Counted from the first letter of the stretch, positions 46,240 to 56,182 are shown. The stretch: DNA of 64,000 bases from Prado023 sp963736425 (GCA_963736425.1 CAVTOX010000002.1:31533-95532), one strand, 5' to 3'. Numbers and translations: made by a program. The notes: generated by a model not told the origin, from the letters alone.

Positions 46240-47713
46240 TCAGATCCGGACAACCGACACCTCCACGGCCTGCAGGTCGACCCCGTCTGTCGATACCACG
46301 CGCGCGCGCAGCATCGAGCCCGGCCCAATGCGACCGCGAAGGTCGGGAGTCAGGTGCACACTCGTCGAACCGTCCTCGGGGCCCTGGTGCTCCGCGCGAC
46401 CCTCGGCGGACATTCCGTCCACGTGCTCAACGAGGACCTCGACGTCGTGGCCGATCCGCTGCTCGGCGCGCTGGGCCATCACCTCGTCGACGACTCCGCT
46501 GACCTCCATCACCCGGGCCCGGATCTCCGACTCGTCGAGCTTGCCGCCGAGGCCGAGGGCCTCCGTGCCGTCCTCGTCGGAGTATCCGAAGACCCCCACG
46601 GCATCCATCTGGGCGGAGCCGAGGAACGACATCAGCTCCTCGACGTCCGCCTCGGTCTCCCCCGGGAACCCGACGATCACGTTGCTGCGGATGCCTGCCT
46701 CAGCGGCGTCGGTGCGGATCGAGGCGATGAGCTCCAGGAACGACTCGGTCCCGCCGAACCGCCGCATGCGACGCAGCAGTGGGGCGCTGGCGTGCTGGAA
46801 GCTCAAGTCGAAGTAGTTCGCCACCCGCGGCGCTGCGAGCATGGTGCTGACCAACCCGGGTCGGACCTCAGCGGGCTGGAGGTAGGACACACGGATCCGC
46901 TCGATACCCGCAACCGACCCGAGCTCCGAGAGCAGGTCCTCGAGGGCGCGTGGGTCGGCGAGGTCCTTGCCGTAGGAGGTCGAGTTCTCGCTCACGAGCA
47001 CGAGCTCGCGAACCCCGTCGGCGGCCAACCAACGCGCCTCGGCCGCGATGTCGGCACGCGACCGGGACACGAACGAGCCTCGGAACGACGGGATGGCGCA
47101 GAACGCGCACCGACGGTCACACCCTGAGGCGATCTTCAGCGACGCCACGGGGCCTGACGTCATGCGCTGCCGGATCCAGCCCGGTCCCACCGACCCCAGG
47201 CTCGTCCCGGGCGCCGCCTGGTGATCCCGAGCTCCCGTGACCGGGGACGTGCACCGCGGAACCCGGGCGATCGGTGGGCGCCATGGGCAGGAGCGTGCGC
47301 CGGTCGCGTGGGACGTGACTCGTGAGCGTGCCCCCCTCGAGGATGACGCGCAACCGCTCAGCGATGTCCGGATAGTCGTCGAACCCCAGGACCGCGTCGG
47401 CCTCCGGGAGCTCAGCGGCCAATTCGTTGCCGTAGCGCTCGGCCATGCACCCGACCGCCACGACTGAGCGGTGCCGACCGTCGTGGGTCGTGCCACCGGC
47501 CGACAACAGGGCGTCGACCGACTCACGCTTGGCGGCCTCGATGAACCCACACGTGTTGACCAGGACAGCGTCGGCGTCATCGGCGTCGGCCACGAGCTCG
47601 AAGCCCTGCGCCGCCAGACGTCCGGCGAGCTCCTCGGAGTCCACCTCGTTGCGCGCGCAGCCCAGAGTAACCAGGGCAACTCGGGTCGTGCTCACCTGGT
47701 CAGCGTATGCCAC
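46240..47713 (-). pseudogene. rimO: Ribosomal protein S12 methylthiotransferase RimO, interrupted by a frameshift
   Basis: The N-terminal part (ALVTLGCARNEVDSEELAGR, NTCGFIEAA, AVGCMAERYG) and the radical SAM part (SGCDRRCAFCAIPSFRGSF, then a TRAM domain to the stop) are both well conserved but in different frames. The N-terminal frame runs from 47713 to 47117; the remainder runs to 46240. A +1 shift within about 47230-47243 (gagctc region) joins them as VPGHG-ARDHQAAPG. All six cluster cysteines survive, which argues for recent loss or a sequencing error. RimO methylthiolates an Asp of ribosomal protein S12. A GTG at 47695 is an alternative start. Confidence 0.8.
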
Positions 47714-47721
47714 CAGGATCG

Positions 47722-50568
47722 TCAGCTGCCGTGCTGCAGGTCCGACAGCAGCTCGTCGAGGTCGTCGGGCTTGACCAGGACGTCGCGCGCCTTGGACCCC
47801 TCGGAGGGACCGACCACGCCGCGCGACTCCATGAGGTCCATCAGCCGACCCGCCTTGGCGAACCCCACACGCAGCTTGCGCTGGAGCATCGACGTGGAGC
47901 CGAACTGCGTGGTGACCACCAGCTCGATGGCCGCGACCAGCAGGTCGAGGTCGTCGCCGATGTCGTCCTCGACGTCGCGCTTGGTCGCGGCCTCGGTGAG
48001 GACGTCGTCGCGGTACTGGGCCGCCATCTGCTTCTTGACGTGGCCCACGACAGCGCGGATCTCGGACTCGGGCACGAAGGCGCCCTGGATCCGCATGGGC
48101 TTCGAGGCTCCCATGGGGAGGAACAACCCGTCGCCCTGTCCGACGAGGGCCTCAGCCCCCGATTGGTCCAGGATCACCCGGCTGTCGGTCTGGCTCGAGG
48201 TCGCGAACGCCAGTCGTGATGGCACGTTGGCCTTGATCAGGCCGGTCACGACGTCGACGCTGGGTCGCTGGGTCGCGAGGACCAGGTGGATGCCCGCAGC
48301 GCGCGCCAGCTGGGTGATCCGGACGATCGACTCCTCGACGTCACGGGGCGCGACCATCATGAGGTCAGCCAGCTCATCGACGATGACCAGCAGGTAGGGG
48401 TAGGGCGCCAGCACCCGCTGGGAGTCCGGCGGGACGGCCAGGGTCCCCGCGCGCACAGCGCGATTGAAGTCGTCGATGTGGCGGAAGCCGAAGTGCGCGA
48501 GGTCGTCGTAGCGGGCGTCCATCTCGCGGACGACCCATTGCAGCGCCTCCGCGGCCTTCTTCGGGCTCGTGATGATGGGCGTGATCAGGTGCGGGATGCC
48601 CTCGTAGGCCGTCAGCTCGACCCGCTTCGGGTCGACCAGGACCATCCGCACCTCGGCGGGGGTGGCCCGCATGAGGATGCTGGTGACGATGGCGTTGATG
48701 CAGCTGGACTTGCCCGCACCGGTGGCCCCCGCGACCAGGATGTGCGGCATCTTCGCGAGATTGGCGCACACGTAGCCGCCCTCGACGTCCTTGCCGAGGC
48801 CGACGAGCAGCGGGTGGTGGTCGGCCAGCGCCGACGGCGCCCGCAGTGTGTCGCCCAGGGAGACCATCTCGCGGTCGGTGTTGGGGATCTCGATGCCGAT
48901 CGCGCTCTTGCCGGGGATCGGCGACAGGATCCGGATGTCGGACGTGGCCACTGCGTAGGCGATGTTCTTCGTGAGCGCCGTCACCCGCTCGACCTTGACG
49001 CTCTGGCCGAGCTCCACCTCGTAGCGGGTGACCGTGGGCCCGCGCATGTAGCCGGTCACCTGGGCGTCGATCTCGAACTGCGTGAGCACGTCGGTCAGCG
49101 AGGCCACGACGCGGTCGTTGGACACGCTGCGCGCCTTGGGCGCGGTGCCCGCCTTGAGCATCGTCGGGGTGGGCAGCCGGTAGTCGGGAGCTCCGGGGAG
49201 GCGCAGCTGCTCGGGCCGGGCGATCGCCACGGTGTTGTGCTTGCCCGGCTTGCCGGCGGGGGCGGGTCCCACGGCAGCGACCAGCGAGGCGAGGTTCGCG
49301 TCAGCGGTGGCCGTGTCCCCACCGATGGCCTGGGCAGCAGGGATGCCGGCGACTGCGACGGTCAGGTCATGCGGACCGGAACCCTCGGCGAGGTGCGGGT
49401 CGGCGTCGAACAGGGCGTCGATGAGGGTGGGGTCGTCGCCCGCCGGCGATGTCCCCGGAACGGTGGCCACAGCGGACACGAACGCCTCGTCCCCCGCCAA
49501 CGGACCGTCGTACACCGGAGGCTCAGCATCCTTGCTCGGCCGGCTCATGCTGCGAAGGAGGCCCAATGCCCGGGCCCTGAGCACCGCGGCTCCAGAGGGT
49601 TTGACGGCCGCTGGCGTGGTGGCCGGCGTGGTGGTGCTGTCACCGACGGGGGCCCCAGCGTCGGTGCCCCCGGACGAGTCGGGCGCATCGGGATCGTCGT
49701 CGGGAGCCAGGGTCGCATGCTTGGCCTGGCCGTCCACGGCCATGTCGCCGGATGCCGGCTCCCCCTCGCCCGGCGTCCCACCGGGCTCTCGGCGCAGCAG
49801 CACGGCGTCGCGCAGTGCTGCGAGACGCTCGGGGACGGCGTGGATGGGTGTGGCAGTGACGACAAGCAGACCGAAGCCGAGGAGCACGACCAACCACAGG
49901 TAGGCCAGCCAGATGCCGATAGCGGACACGATCGGAGCGGTGACCAGCCAGCCGACCCAGCCTCCGGCCGCGCGCAACGCCTCGGACCCGTCACTCGGGC
50001 TGGGCGCCCCCTTGACCAGCGACCAGATCCCGCACGCGGAGGCCAGCAGGATCCCGGTCCCGATCGCCAGCCGACCAGTGGTGGAGCCCTGGTCCGGATG
50101 GCGAAGGACTCGCAGCGTGGCCCAGAACAGGAACAGCGGGACGACGACGTCCAGGGCGCCGACGGCCCCGGTCACGATGGCTGTGACGAGGCCGGTGAGC
50201 CAGCCGTCGATCGAGAACCAGGTGACAGCGGTGACCACGATCGTCAGGGTGAACAGCAGCAGCCCGATCCCGTCGCGGCGGTGCGTCGCATCGAGGTCCC
50301 GCGCACTGCGCCCGAGGGCACGCACCACTCCACCGAGGATCGCAGCGAGGAACAGCCAGGTACGGGCCAGCGCCCGGCCGACTGCGCGGACGACCCGGGC
50401 GACGGGACCCGGGTTGCGGCGGGCAGAAGGCTTCGGAGTCGTGCGCGGAACCGAGCGCGACGAGGTGCCCCGAGGCTGGGCGGATCGGGTTGAGCCCTTG
50501 CGGCTGCCCCCCTGGGAGCTGCGTGAGGCACTCGACGTGCGGGCGCGCGCAGGCGACTTTGTGGCCAT
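47722..50568 (-). CDS. ftsK: DNA translocase FtsK
   Basis: 948 residues. A basic Ser/Arg-rich N-terminus (60 residues) precedes four membrane segments (about 65-265), a Pro/Ala-rich linker, and the motor: alpha and beta domains with Walker A VAGATGAGKSS, DPKRVELTAYEGIPHL and LVIVDELADLMM. The C-terminal gamma winged helix (STSMLQRKLRVGFAKAGRLM) reads KOPS-like sites. The protein pumps DNA at the division septum to finish chromosome segregation. ATG start; 81 bases after dapA. Confidence 0.95.
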   Translation of the reverse strand: MATKSPARARTSSASRSSQGGSRKGSTRSAQPRGTSSRSVPRTTPKPSARRNPGPVARVVRAVGRALARTWLFLAAILGGVVRALGRSARDLDATHRRDGIGLLLFTLTIVVTAVTWFSIDGWLTGLVTAIVTGAVGALDVVVPLFLFWATLRVLRHPDQGSTTGRLAIGTGILLASACGIWSLVKGAPSPSDGSEALRAAGGWVGWLVTAPIVSAIGIWLAYLWLVVLLGFGLLVVTATPIHAVPERLAALRDAVLLRREPGGTPGEGEPASGDMAVDGQAKHATLAPDDDPDAPDSSGGTDAGAPVGDSTTTPATTPAAVKPSGAAVLRARALGLLRSMSRPSKDAEPPVYDGPLAGDEAFVSAVATVPGTSPAGDDPTLIDALFDADPHLAEGSGPHDLTVAVAGIPAAQAIGGDTATADANLASLVAAVGPAPAGKPGKHNTVAIARPEQLRLPGAPDYRLPTPTMLKAGTAPKARSVSNDRVVASLTDVLTQFEIDAQVTGYMRGPTVTRYEVELGQSVKVERVTALTKNIAYAVATSDIRILSPIPGKSAIGIEIPNTDREMVSLGDTLRAPSALADHHPLLVGLGKDVEGGYVCANLAKMPHILVAGATGAGKSSCINAIVTSILMRATPAEVRMVLVDPKRVELTAYEGIPHLITPIITSPKKAAEALQWVVREMDARYDDLAHFGFRHIDDFNRAVRAGTLAVPPDSQRVLAPYPYLLVIVDELADLMMVAPRDVEESIVRITQLARAAGIHLVLATQRPSVDVVTGLIKANVPSRLAFATSSQTDSRVILDQSGAEALVGQGDGLFLPMGASKPMRIQGAFVPESEIRAVVGHVKKQMAAQYRDDVLTEAATKRDVEDDIGDDLDLLVAAIELVVTTQFGSTSMLQRKLRVGFAKAGRLMDLMESRGVVGPSEGSKARDVLVKPDDLDELLSDLQHGS

Positions 50569-50649
50569 GCCGCGAGGCTACCGGGGGCCGGGCCTCCCCG
50601 AGGGCGTCCCCGACTCCGCCGGCGTTCGTGTCGTGGTGGTCGTCGGGCC

Positions 50650-51561
50650 TCAGGCGTCGAATCCTGCCACCCCTGCGGCGGCGAGATCCGCCCGCAGCAC
50701 AGCGACCTGCGCCGGGGTGGCATCGACCAGCGGCAGGCGAACCGGCCCGGACGGCAGCCCGAGCTCGCGAAGCGCCGCCTTGGCCATGATCACGCCCTGC
50801 GTGCGGAACATGCCCACGTAGGCCGGGATCATCGACGCGTTCAGCTCCGTGGCTCGGGCCACGTCGCCCGACCGATGTGCGGCCATCATCTCGGCGATCC
50901 GCGTGCTGAGGACGTGCCCCACGACCGAGACCACGCCCACAGCCCCGACGGACAGCAGCGGAAGGGTCAGGGCGTCGTCGCCGGAGTACCAGGCCAGGTC
51001 GGTGGCGGCGATCACCGCCGCAGCGGCGGCGAGGTCGGCCTTGGCGTCCTTGTTGGCCACGATCCGGGGGTGCTCGGCGATGCGCGCGAATGTGTCGGCC
51101 TCGATCGGAACACCGGTGCGTCCGGGGATGTCGTAGGTCATGATCGGCAGGTCGGTGGCGTCGGCGATCGCAAGGAAGTGGGCCGCGATCCCCGCCTGCG
51201 GGGGCTTGTTGTAGTACGGAGTCACCAGGAGCAGGCCGTGTGCCCCGGCGTCCTGCGCGGCGCGGGCGATCTCGATCGAGTGCCGGGTGTCGTTGTTGCT
51301 GGCACCTGTGATGATCGTTGCGCGGTCACCGACGGCCTCCAGGACCACCTTGAGCGACGCGATCTTCTCGGCGTCGCGCAGCGTTGGGGACTCCCCCGTG
51401 GTGCCGTTGACGATCAGGCCATCGTGGCCGGCGACATCCACGAGGTGGGTGGCCAGGCGCGCGACGCCGTCGTAGTCGACCTCCCCCTCGGGTGTGAACG
51501 GGGTGACCATCGCGGTCAGCATGTGACCGAACGGCGCGGGGCTGGTGGGGTCGGCTGCCAT
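50650..51561 (-). CDS. dapA: 4-hydroxy-tetrahydrodipicolinate synthase
   Basis: 303 residues, first committed step of diaminopimelate/lysine synthesis from pyruvate and aspartate semialdehyde. Visible marks: LTAMVTPFTPEGEVDYDGVA, GTTGESPTL, TPYYNKPPQAG, the Tyr in MTYDIPGRTGVP and the Schiff-base Lys in IVANKDAKADL. ATG 51561 chosen; a GTG two codons earlier is possible. Same strand as ftsK. Confidence 0.95.
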   Translation of the reverse strand: MAADPTSPAPFGHMLTAMVTPFTPEGEVDYDGVARLATHLVDVAGHDGLIVNGTTGESPTLRDAEKIASLKVVLEAVGDRATIITGASNNDTRHSIEIARAAQDAGAHGLLLVTPYYNKPPQAGIAAHFLAIADATDLPIMTYDIPGRTGVPIEADTFARIAEHPRIVANKDAKADLAAAAAVIAATDLAWYSGDDALTLPLLSVGAVGVVSVVGHVLSTRIAEMMAAHRSGDVARATELNASMIPAYVGMFRTQGVIMAKAALRELGLPSGPVRLPLVDATPAQVAVLRADLAAAGVAGFDA

Positions 51562-51628
51562 GCCCACACGGTATCGGCCCGGCGGCCGGATCGTGGCGAC
51601 GCGTCGCCGACCCGCACGCGTCGCGTCC

Positions 51629-52315
51629 TCAGTCCTCCGGCGTGATCAGGAACACCGGGGTCAGCTCGTCGCCCTGGCCCATGGGGTTGTCCAGCATCAC
51701 CTCGCGGGCGTCGGCCTCAGACATGGGCAGGTTGACGCTGCGCCCGACGACCTCGACGTTGATGTTGTTGCCGTCGATGATGTAGGCCGCGCACCCGAAC
51801 CGCTGCGCGAGCTCCTGGCAGATGGCGTCGGGGTGCTTCGAGGGCAGCATCGCGTACTCGTCGAAGGGCGGCATGGCGTCGGGGTTGAAGCCGTCGATCT
51901 CGGAGATGTGGTTGCCGGCGATCCGGTAGAAGTCGCCGTTGCGTCGCAGGACGAACTTGCCGATCCCACCGCCCACGACTGCGGCCAGCATCCGGGGGTA
52001 GCCGACCTCGTCGATGGCGACCTGCATCTTCTTGGGGTGGCTGTATCCGATGTCGCCGTTGTCGTTCTTCGTCACGTACTTCACGATGAGTCGGGCCAGC
52101 CAACTGTCCTGGACCTCGCTGATGTGCCGGACATCGCCGTTGCAGATCGAGACGAACTTCTGCGACAGGCACAGCGTGGTCGCCGCGGTGATCCGCTCAG
52201 CCGCGTACAGGGCGATCACACCATCGAGGTCCTCGCCGATCCCGACCTTGTGGGTCTTGACCGGATCGCGCCGGTAGGTCCGTCCGTTGACGTCACGTGT
52301 GGAGATCGCAGTCAC
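51629..52315 (-). CDS. F420-0:gamma-glutamyl ligase (CofE)-like protein
   Basis: 228 residues. The pattern VKTHKVGIGEDLDGVIALYA, followed by LCLSQKFVSICNGDVRHISE, resembles the first lobe of the CofE/FbiB ligase domain, with a later GNHISEIDGFNPDAMPPFDE and a C-terminal IIDGNNINVEVVGR. CofE adds glutamate to coenzyme F420. This copy is short, is not fused to a nitroreductase domain, and sits between dapA and thyX away from other F420 genes, so a different amide-forming role is possible. GTG start at 52315. Confidence 0.55.
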   Translation of the reverse strand: MTAISTRDVNGRTYRRDPVKTHKVGIGEDLDGVIALYAAERITAATTLCLSQKFVSICNGDVRHISEVQDSWLARLIVKYVTKNDNGDIGYSHPKKMQVAIDEVGYPRMLAAVVGGGIGKFVLRRNGDFYRIAGNHISEIDGFNPDAMPPFDEYAMLPSKHPDAICQELAQRFGCAAYIIDGNNINVEVVGRSVNLPMSEADAREVMLDNPMGQGDELTPVFLITPED

Positions 52316-52338
52316 GGCCCGGAGCCTACCCGGCGCGC

Positions 52339-53055
52339 CTACGGGGCGACCCGGCCGTTCGCGACGAACGCGGCATGGGTCAGCGGCATGAGTCGCGCCC
52401 ACTCCTGCTCGTAGCGCTCGGCAACCATCTCGATCTCGCGCTGCGGGAAGCTCGGGAACCGCGCGTCGTCACTGTGCTTGCGAAGCGAGATGAAGTTCAT
52501 CATCGCCCGGGCGTTCATGGTCACGTACGCCGAGGAGTAGATCGTCAGGGGGAGCACGATCCGAGCCACCTCGCGGGCCACACCGGCCTCCAGCATCGTC
52601 TCGTAGGCGGCGTACGCAGCACGGCACGCGGACTCGGTCTCGGCGCGGACGATCTGGTACTGCTGGTCGGTGCCGTCCACGAACTCGTACGAGCCGGGCT
52701 TGCCCACCTGTACCAGCTTGCGCTCGGGGGCCGGGACGTAGAAGGTCGGTTCGAGGACCTTGTAACGGCCCGATTCCTCGTTGTAGGACGCGATCCGGTG
52801 GCGGAAGTGCTCACGCCACATGAAGATCGGCGCCTGGACGAAGAACGTCATCGACGAGTGCTCGAACGGGGATCCGTGACGGTCACGCATCAGGTAGTTG
52901 ATCAGCCCCGAGGACTTGGTGGGATCGGCCTCGAGATCCTCGAGCGACTGCTCACCCTTGGTCGACACCCGGGCGGCCCAGATGACGTCGGCGTCGCTGG
53001 CCGCGTGCTTGACCAGCTCGACGGTGACGTCGCTTCGGAACCTCAGCTCGGGCAT
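52339..53055 (-). CDS. thyX: Flavin-dependent thymidylate synthase ThyX
   Basis: 238 residues. The ThyX motif RHR-x7-S(G)RY is read in EHFRHRIASYNEESGRY. Makes dTMP from dUMP using methylene-tetrahydrofolate and FAD. Two ATG codons lie 6 bases apart; the ggagg directly abuts the first and is 6 bases from the second, so the second (53055) is the better start. Proximity to dapA is usual in actinobacteria. Confidence 0.94.
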   Translation of the reverse strand: MPELRFRSDVTVELVKHAASDADVIWAARVSTKGEQSLEDLEADPTKSSGLINYLMRDRHGSPFEHSSMTFFVQAPIFMWREHFRHRIASYNEESGRYKVLEPTFYVPAPERKLVQVGKPGSYEFVDGTDQQYQIVRAETESACRAAYAAYETMLEAGVAREVARIVLPLTIYSSAYVTMNARAMMNFISLRKHSDDARFPSFPQREIEMVAERYEQEWARLMPLTHAAFVANGRVAP

Positions 53056-53196
53056 GTGCATCCTCCGGGTGTCGTGCCTGCGCGATGGGGCGCGGTGTCG
53101 TCGGCGGCGGCCACGCTACCTCCTGCGCGCCTGCGCGCGACGCAGGCTCCCAGTGGCTACGGTGTGGCGCATCACCGGCTTACCTAGGAGTCCCTC

Positions 53197-53508
53197 ATGT
53201 GTGGTTGCTTCGTCCTGCTGCTCGGCGCCTTCGCCCCCCGACTGGCGCTTGCGCTGATGGCGCTGTTCAACGATGAGATCACCAAGGCCTTTGACGGGTC
53301 CTGGGTGATCCCCCTCATCGGGTTCTTCCTGCTGCCGTACACGACTCTCACGTATGTCCTCATCTCGTGGTGGACCTCCGGCGGGGTGTCCGGCTTCGAG
53401 TGGTTCTTCGTGTTCCTGGCGTTCTTCGCCGACCTCGCCTCCTACGGCGGCGGCTACAACCGGCGCAGCGACTACCAGCGCTACTACCCCACGACCAGCA
53501 CGTCCTGA
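53197..53508 (+). CDS. Small membrane protein of unknown function
   Basis: 103 residues beginning MCGCFVLLLGAFAPRLALAL. Two to three hydrophobic segments (about 3-22, 36-60, 66-82) are followed by a Tyr/Arg-rich tail (GGGYNRRSDYQRYYPTT). A ribosome site taggag precedes the ATG by a suitable distance. I recognise no domain. It starts 140 bases from thyX in the opposite direction. Confidence 0.6.
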   Translation: MCGCFVLLLGAFAPRLALALMALFNDEITKAFDGSWVIPLIGFFLLPYTTLTYVLISWWTSGGVSGFEWFFVFLAFFADLASYGGGYNRRSDYQRYYPTTSTS

Positions 53509-53642
53509 GCACGCTCAAGCGCCCAGAGCGCGTTCACCGGACGGTCACTCGGGGGCCGTTCGGCCAGCAGGCGATGCCCATCGGCGGCTAGTAGTGTGGC
53601 CGATGCTTGCACACGCCCCCGCACCCGATGGAAGGGAAACAC

Positions 53643-54656
53643 ATGACTATCAAGGTAGGCATCAACGGATTCGGCCGGATCGGCCGGATGGTGTTCCGTG
53701 CTGCCGTCCAGAACTACCCGGACACGATCCAGGTGGTTGGGATCAACGACCTGCTCGACCCTGCGTACCTGGCCTACATGCTCAAGTACGACTCGGTGCA
53801 TGGCCGCTTCAAGGGTGAGGTCTCGGTTGACGGCACGAACCTGATCGTCAACGGCAACACGATCCGTCTGACTGCTGAGCGCGATCCTGCCGCTCTGGCT
53901 TGGGGCGATGTGGGCGCCGAGGTCGTCGTGGAGTCCACCGGACTGTTCCTGGACAACGCAACGGCGTCCAAGCACCTCGAGGCCGGCGCGAAGAAGGTCA
54001 TCCTGTCCGCGCCGTCCAAGGACGACACCCCGATGTTCGTGTTCGGCGTGAACTCCGACAGCTACGCGGGCCAGGCGATCATCTCCAATGCCTCCTGCAC
54101 CACCAACTGCCTGGCCCCCATCGCCAAGGTGATGAACGACAGCTTCGGCATCAAGCGTGGCCTGATGACCACGGTGCATGCGGCGACCGCGACGCAGAAG
54201 ACCGTTGACGGCCCGTCGATGAAGGACTGGCGCGGTGGCCGCGGCATCCTGGAGAACATCATCCCCTCCTCGACAGGTGCGGCCAAGGCCGTGGGCAAGG
54301 TCCTCCCCGAGCTCAACGGCAAGCTGACCGGCATGGCGTTCCGCGTCCCGACCTCCGATGTCTCCGTGGTCGACCTGACCCTCGAGCTCGAGCGCCCGGC
54401 GTCCTACGACGAGATCAAGGCCGCCATGAAGGCAGCGTCCGAGGGCCCGATGAAGGGCGTCCTTGGATACACCGAGGACAAGGTCGTCTCGACCGACTTC
54501 CGCGGTGAGGCCATGACGTCGGTCTTCGACGCCGAGGCTGGCATCGCGCTGGACTCCACGTTCGTCAAGCTCGTCGCCTGGTACGACAACGAGTGGGGCT
54601 ACAGCAACAAGGTGGTCGACATGATCAATGTCGTCGGAGCGGACCTCGCTGACTGA
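53643..54656 (+). CDS. gap: Glyceraldehyde-3-phosphate dehydrogenase, type I
   Basis: 337 residues of the glycolytic NAD-dependent enzyme. NAD fold VGINGFGRIGRMVFRAAV at the start, catalytic Cys in SNASCTTNCLAP, VDGPSMKDWRGGR and NEWGYSNKVVDM at the end. The codons are more uniform than those of neighbours, as expected of a highly expressed gene. ATG at 53643 with ggaa upstream. Ended by a strong hairpin; no pgk or tpi follows, unlike many actinobacterial gap operons. Confidence 0.96.
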   Translation: MTIKVGINGFGRIGRMVFRAAVQNYPDTIQVVGINDLLDPAYLAYMLKYDSVHGRFKGEVSVDGTNLIVNGNTIRLTAERDPAALAWGDVGAEVVVESTGLFLDNATASKHLEAGAKKVILSAPSKDDTPMFVFGVNSDSYAGQAIISNASCTTNCLAPIAKVMNDSFGIKRGLMTTVHAATATQKTVDGPSMKDWRGGRGILENIIPSSTGAAKAVGKVLPELNGKLTGMAFRVPTSDVSVVDLTLELERPASYDEIKAAMKAASEGPMKGVLGYTEDKVVSTDFRGEAMTSVFDAEAGIALDSTFVKLVAWYDNEWGYSNKVVDMINVVGADLAD

Positions 54657-54671
54657 TCCACCTGGTACCCG

Positions 54672-54709
54672 CGATGTGGCCGGCTCCCCTCAGGGGGCCG
54701 GCCACATCG
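54672..54709. terminator. Terminator hairpin after gap
   Basis: A 12-bp perfect stem (cgatgtggccgg with ccggccacatcg) begins 16 bases past the gap stop. It also sits directly downstream of the leftward 26-residue ORF and could end both transcripts. Confidence 0.75.
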
Positions 54710-54723
54710 TCGTGGGGACCTGG

Positions 54724-54804
54724 TCAGAGGAAACCGATGAAGACCATGCCGACCAGGCAGATGATGAGCACGAGCGCAATGATCTTGACTGTTTTGGGAT
54801 CCAT
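54724..54804 (-). CDS. Very small membrane protein, 26 residues
   Basis: An ATG-started ORF encodes MDPKTVKIIALVLIICLVGM followed by VFIGFL: a short basic N-terminus and one hydrophobic helix, nothing else. It ends 15 bases from the gap terminator. No strong ribosome site is visible. The clean signal-anchor pattern suggests a real small protein, but length gives little statistical support. Confidence 0.4.
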   Translation of the reverse strand: MDPKTVKIIALVLIICLVGMVFIGFL

Positions 54805-54937
54805 GGGTCAATCATCGCCCATCAGCGAGACCCCTGAGCAACCGGGCGGTCGCGGGCTGGGAGTCACGGCCGCACTCGTCGCCTCCTGTCGCCGCCGGTC
54901 ACACGTTCCCCGGGACCGCGGTGGCAGACTCACGCTC

Positions 54938-56182
54938 ATGCCCGCTGCGCCCACCTACCGCGTGTATCCCTACCGCTGGGTGGTGCTGGCCGTCTTCACG
55001 CTGGTCAACGTCACGATCCAGACGCTGTGGATCGGCTACGCGCCCATCACCGGCCAGGCGGCCGCCTACTACGGGGTCAGCGACACGGCCATCGGCGCCT
55101 TCGCGATGGTCTTCATGCTGGCGTTCATCCCGCTGTCGCTGCCGGCTGCCTGGCTCATCGACACCCGGGGGTTCCGATTCGCCAGCGGGCTCGGGGCGGT
55201 GGTGATGGGGGCCTGCGGAATCCTGCGCGGACTGGCCGGTCCCAACTACGCACTGGCGATGGCAGCCACCCTCGGGATCGCCGCCGCGCAGCCCCTGCTG
55301 CTCAACGCGTGGACGAAGATGCCTGCACGATGGTTCGCTCCCGGCCAACGGGCGACAGCGGTCGGCGTGGTGACCGTCGGCAACCTGGTGGGCACGGCTG
55401 CGGGAATGGTGCTCGGGCCGGTGCTGATCGAGTCGATGCCGATCGGGCAGATCCAGCTGACATACGGGATCATCGCCGCGTTCAGCGCGGTGCTGTTCCT
55501 CGTCCTCGCCCGGGAGCACCCACCGACTCCGGCCTGCCCGCCGGGACAGGAGGAACGCGCACTGGTGCTCGATGGCCTTTCGCACGCGCTGCGCGTGAAG
55601 GCCTTCTGGTACGTGCTGGCGATCGCATTCATCGGGCTCGGGGTGTTCAACGGGCTGACCACCTGGGTCGAGGCGATGCTGCGCCCGCGCGGGTTCTCCT
55701 CCGCTGACGCTGGGACGTTGGGTGCCGTGCTGCTCCTCGGGGGCCTCGTCGGGGCGGTGGTCCTTCCTGCGATGTCGGACCGCCGCCGGCGTCGCCGGCC
55801 TTTCCTCGTCCTGGCGTTCGCGGGGGCGATTCCGGGCCTGTTGGGAGTGACCTTCGCCGGCTCGCTGCCAGTCCTGCTGCTCTCCGGAGCAGTACTCGGC
55901 TTCTTCCTCGTCTCGGCGCTGCCGATCGGGTTCCAGTACGCGGCTGAGGTGACTCGACCGACCCCTGAGGGAACGTCCAACGGCCTGATGCAGCTCTTCG
56001 GGCAGGCCTCGGTGGTCTTCGTCTATGTCATGTCCGCCCTGCGAACGCCGGATGGGTCGTTCACGCGGGCACTCGTCGCGGCCCTCGGGCTCTTGGTGGT
56101 TGCAGTCGCGGTCGCCCTGCGGATGCCTGAGCCGGATGCGCTCCAGCCGAGGGAGTCACGGACCCCCGAGCCAGTGCGCTGA
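54938..56182 (+). CDS. Major facilitator superfamily transporter
   Basis: 414 residues with about twelve membrane segments. Typical MFS features are a cytoplasmic loop ending AAWLIDTRGFRFASGLGAVV after TM3 and a basic loop DRRRRRRPF midway. The overall pattern (YRWVVLAVFTLVNVTIQTLW at the N-terminus) resembles heme/folate-type (FLVCR-like) carriers, but substrate cannot be fixed. ATG at 54938 precedes the first helix; the open frame before it is non-coding. Converges on the Gly-rich membrane protein gene. Confidence 0.8.
   Translation: MPAAPTYRVYPYRWVVLAVFTLVNVTIQTLWIGYAPITGQAAAYYGVSDTAIGAFAMVFMLAFIPLSLPAAWLIDTRGFRFASGLGAVVMGACGILRGLAGPNYALAMAATLGIAAAQPLLLNAWTKMPARWFAPGQRATAVGVVTVGNLVGTAAGMVLGPVLIESMPIGQIQLTYGIIAAFSAVLFLVLAREHPPTPACPPGQEERALVLDGLSHALRVKAFWYVLAIAFIGLGVFNGLTTWVEAMLRPRGFSSADAGTLGAVLLLGGLVGAVVLPAMSDRRRRRRPFLVLAFAGAIPGLLGVTFAGSLPVLLLSGAVLGFFLVSALPIGFQYAAEVTRPTPEGTSNGLMQLFGQASVVFVYVMSALRTPDGSFTRALVAALGLLVVAVAVALRMPEPDALQPRESRTPEPVR

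Noticed and set aside
47230..47243. Split rimO as two functional genes
   Set aside because: The second half lacks its own start and ribosome site and both halves are needed for one active protein.
48286..50493. 735-codon open frame on the plus strand opposite ftsK
   Set aside because: Mirror frame of a GC-rich coding gene; composition (Gly/Arg/Asp/His rich, no domain) is that of an antisense shadow.
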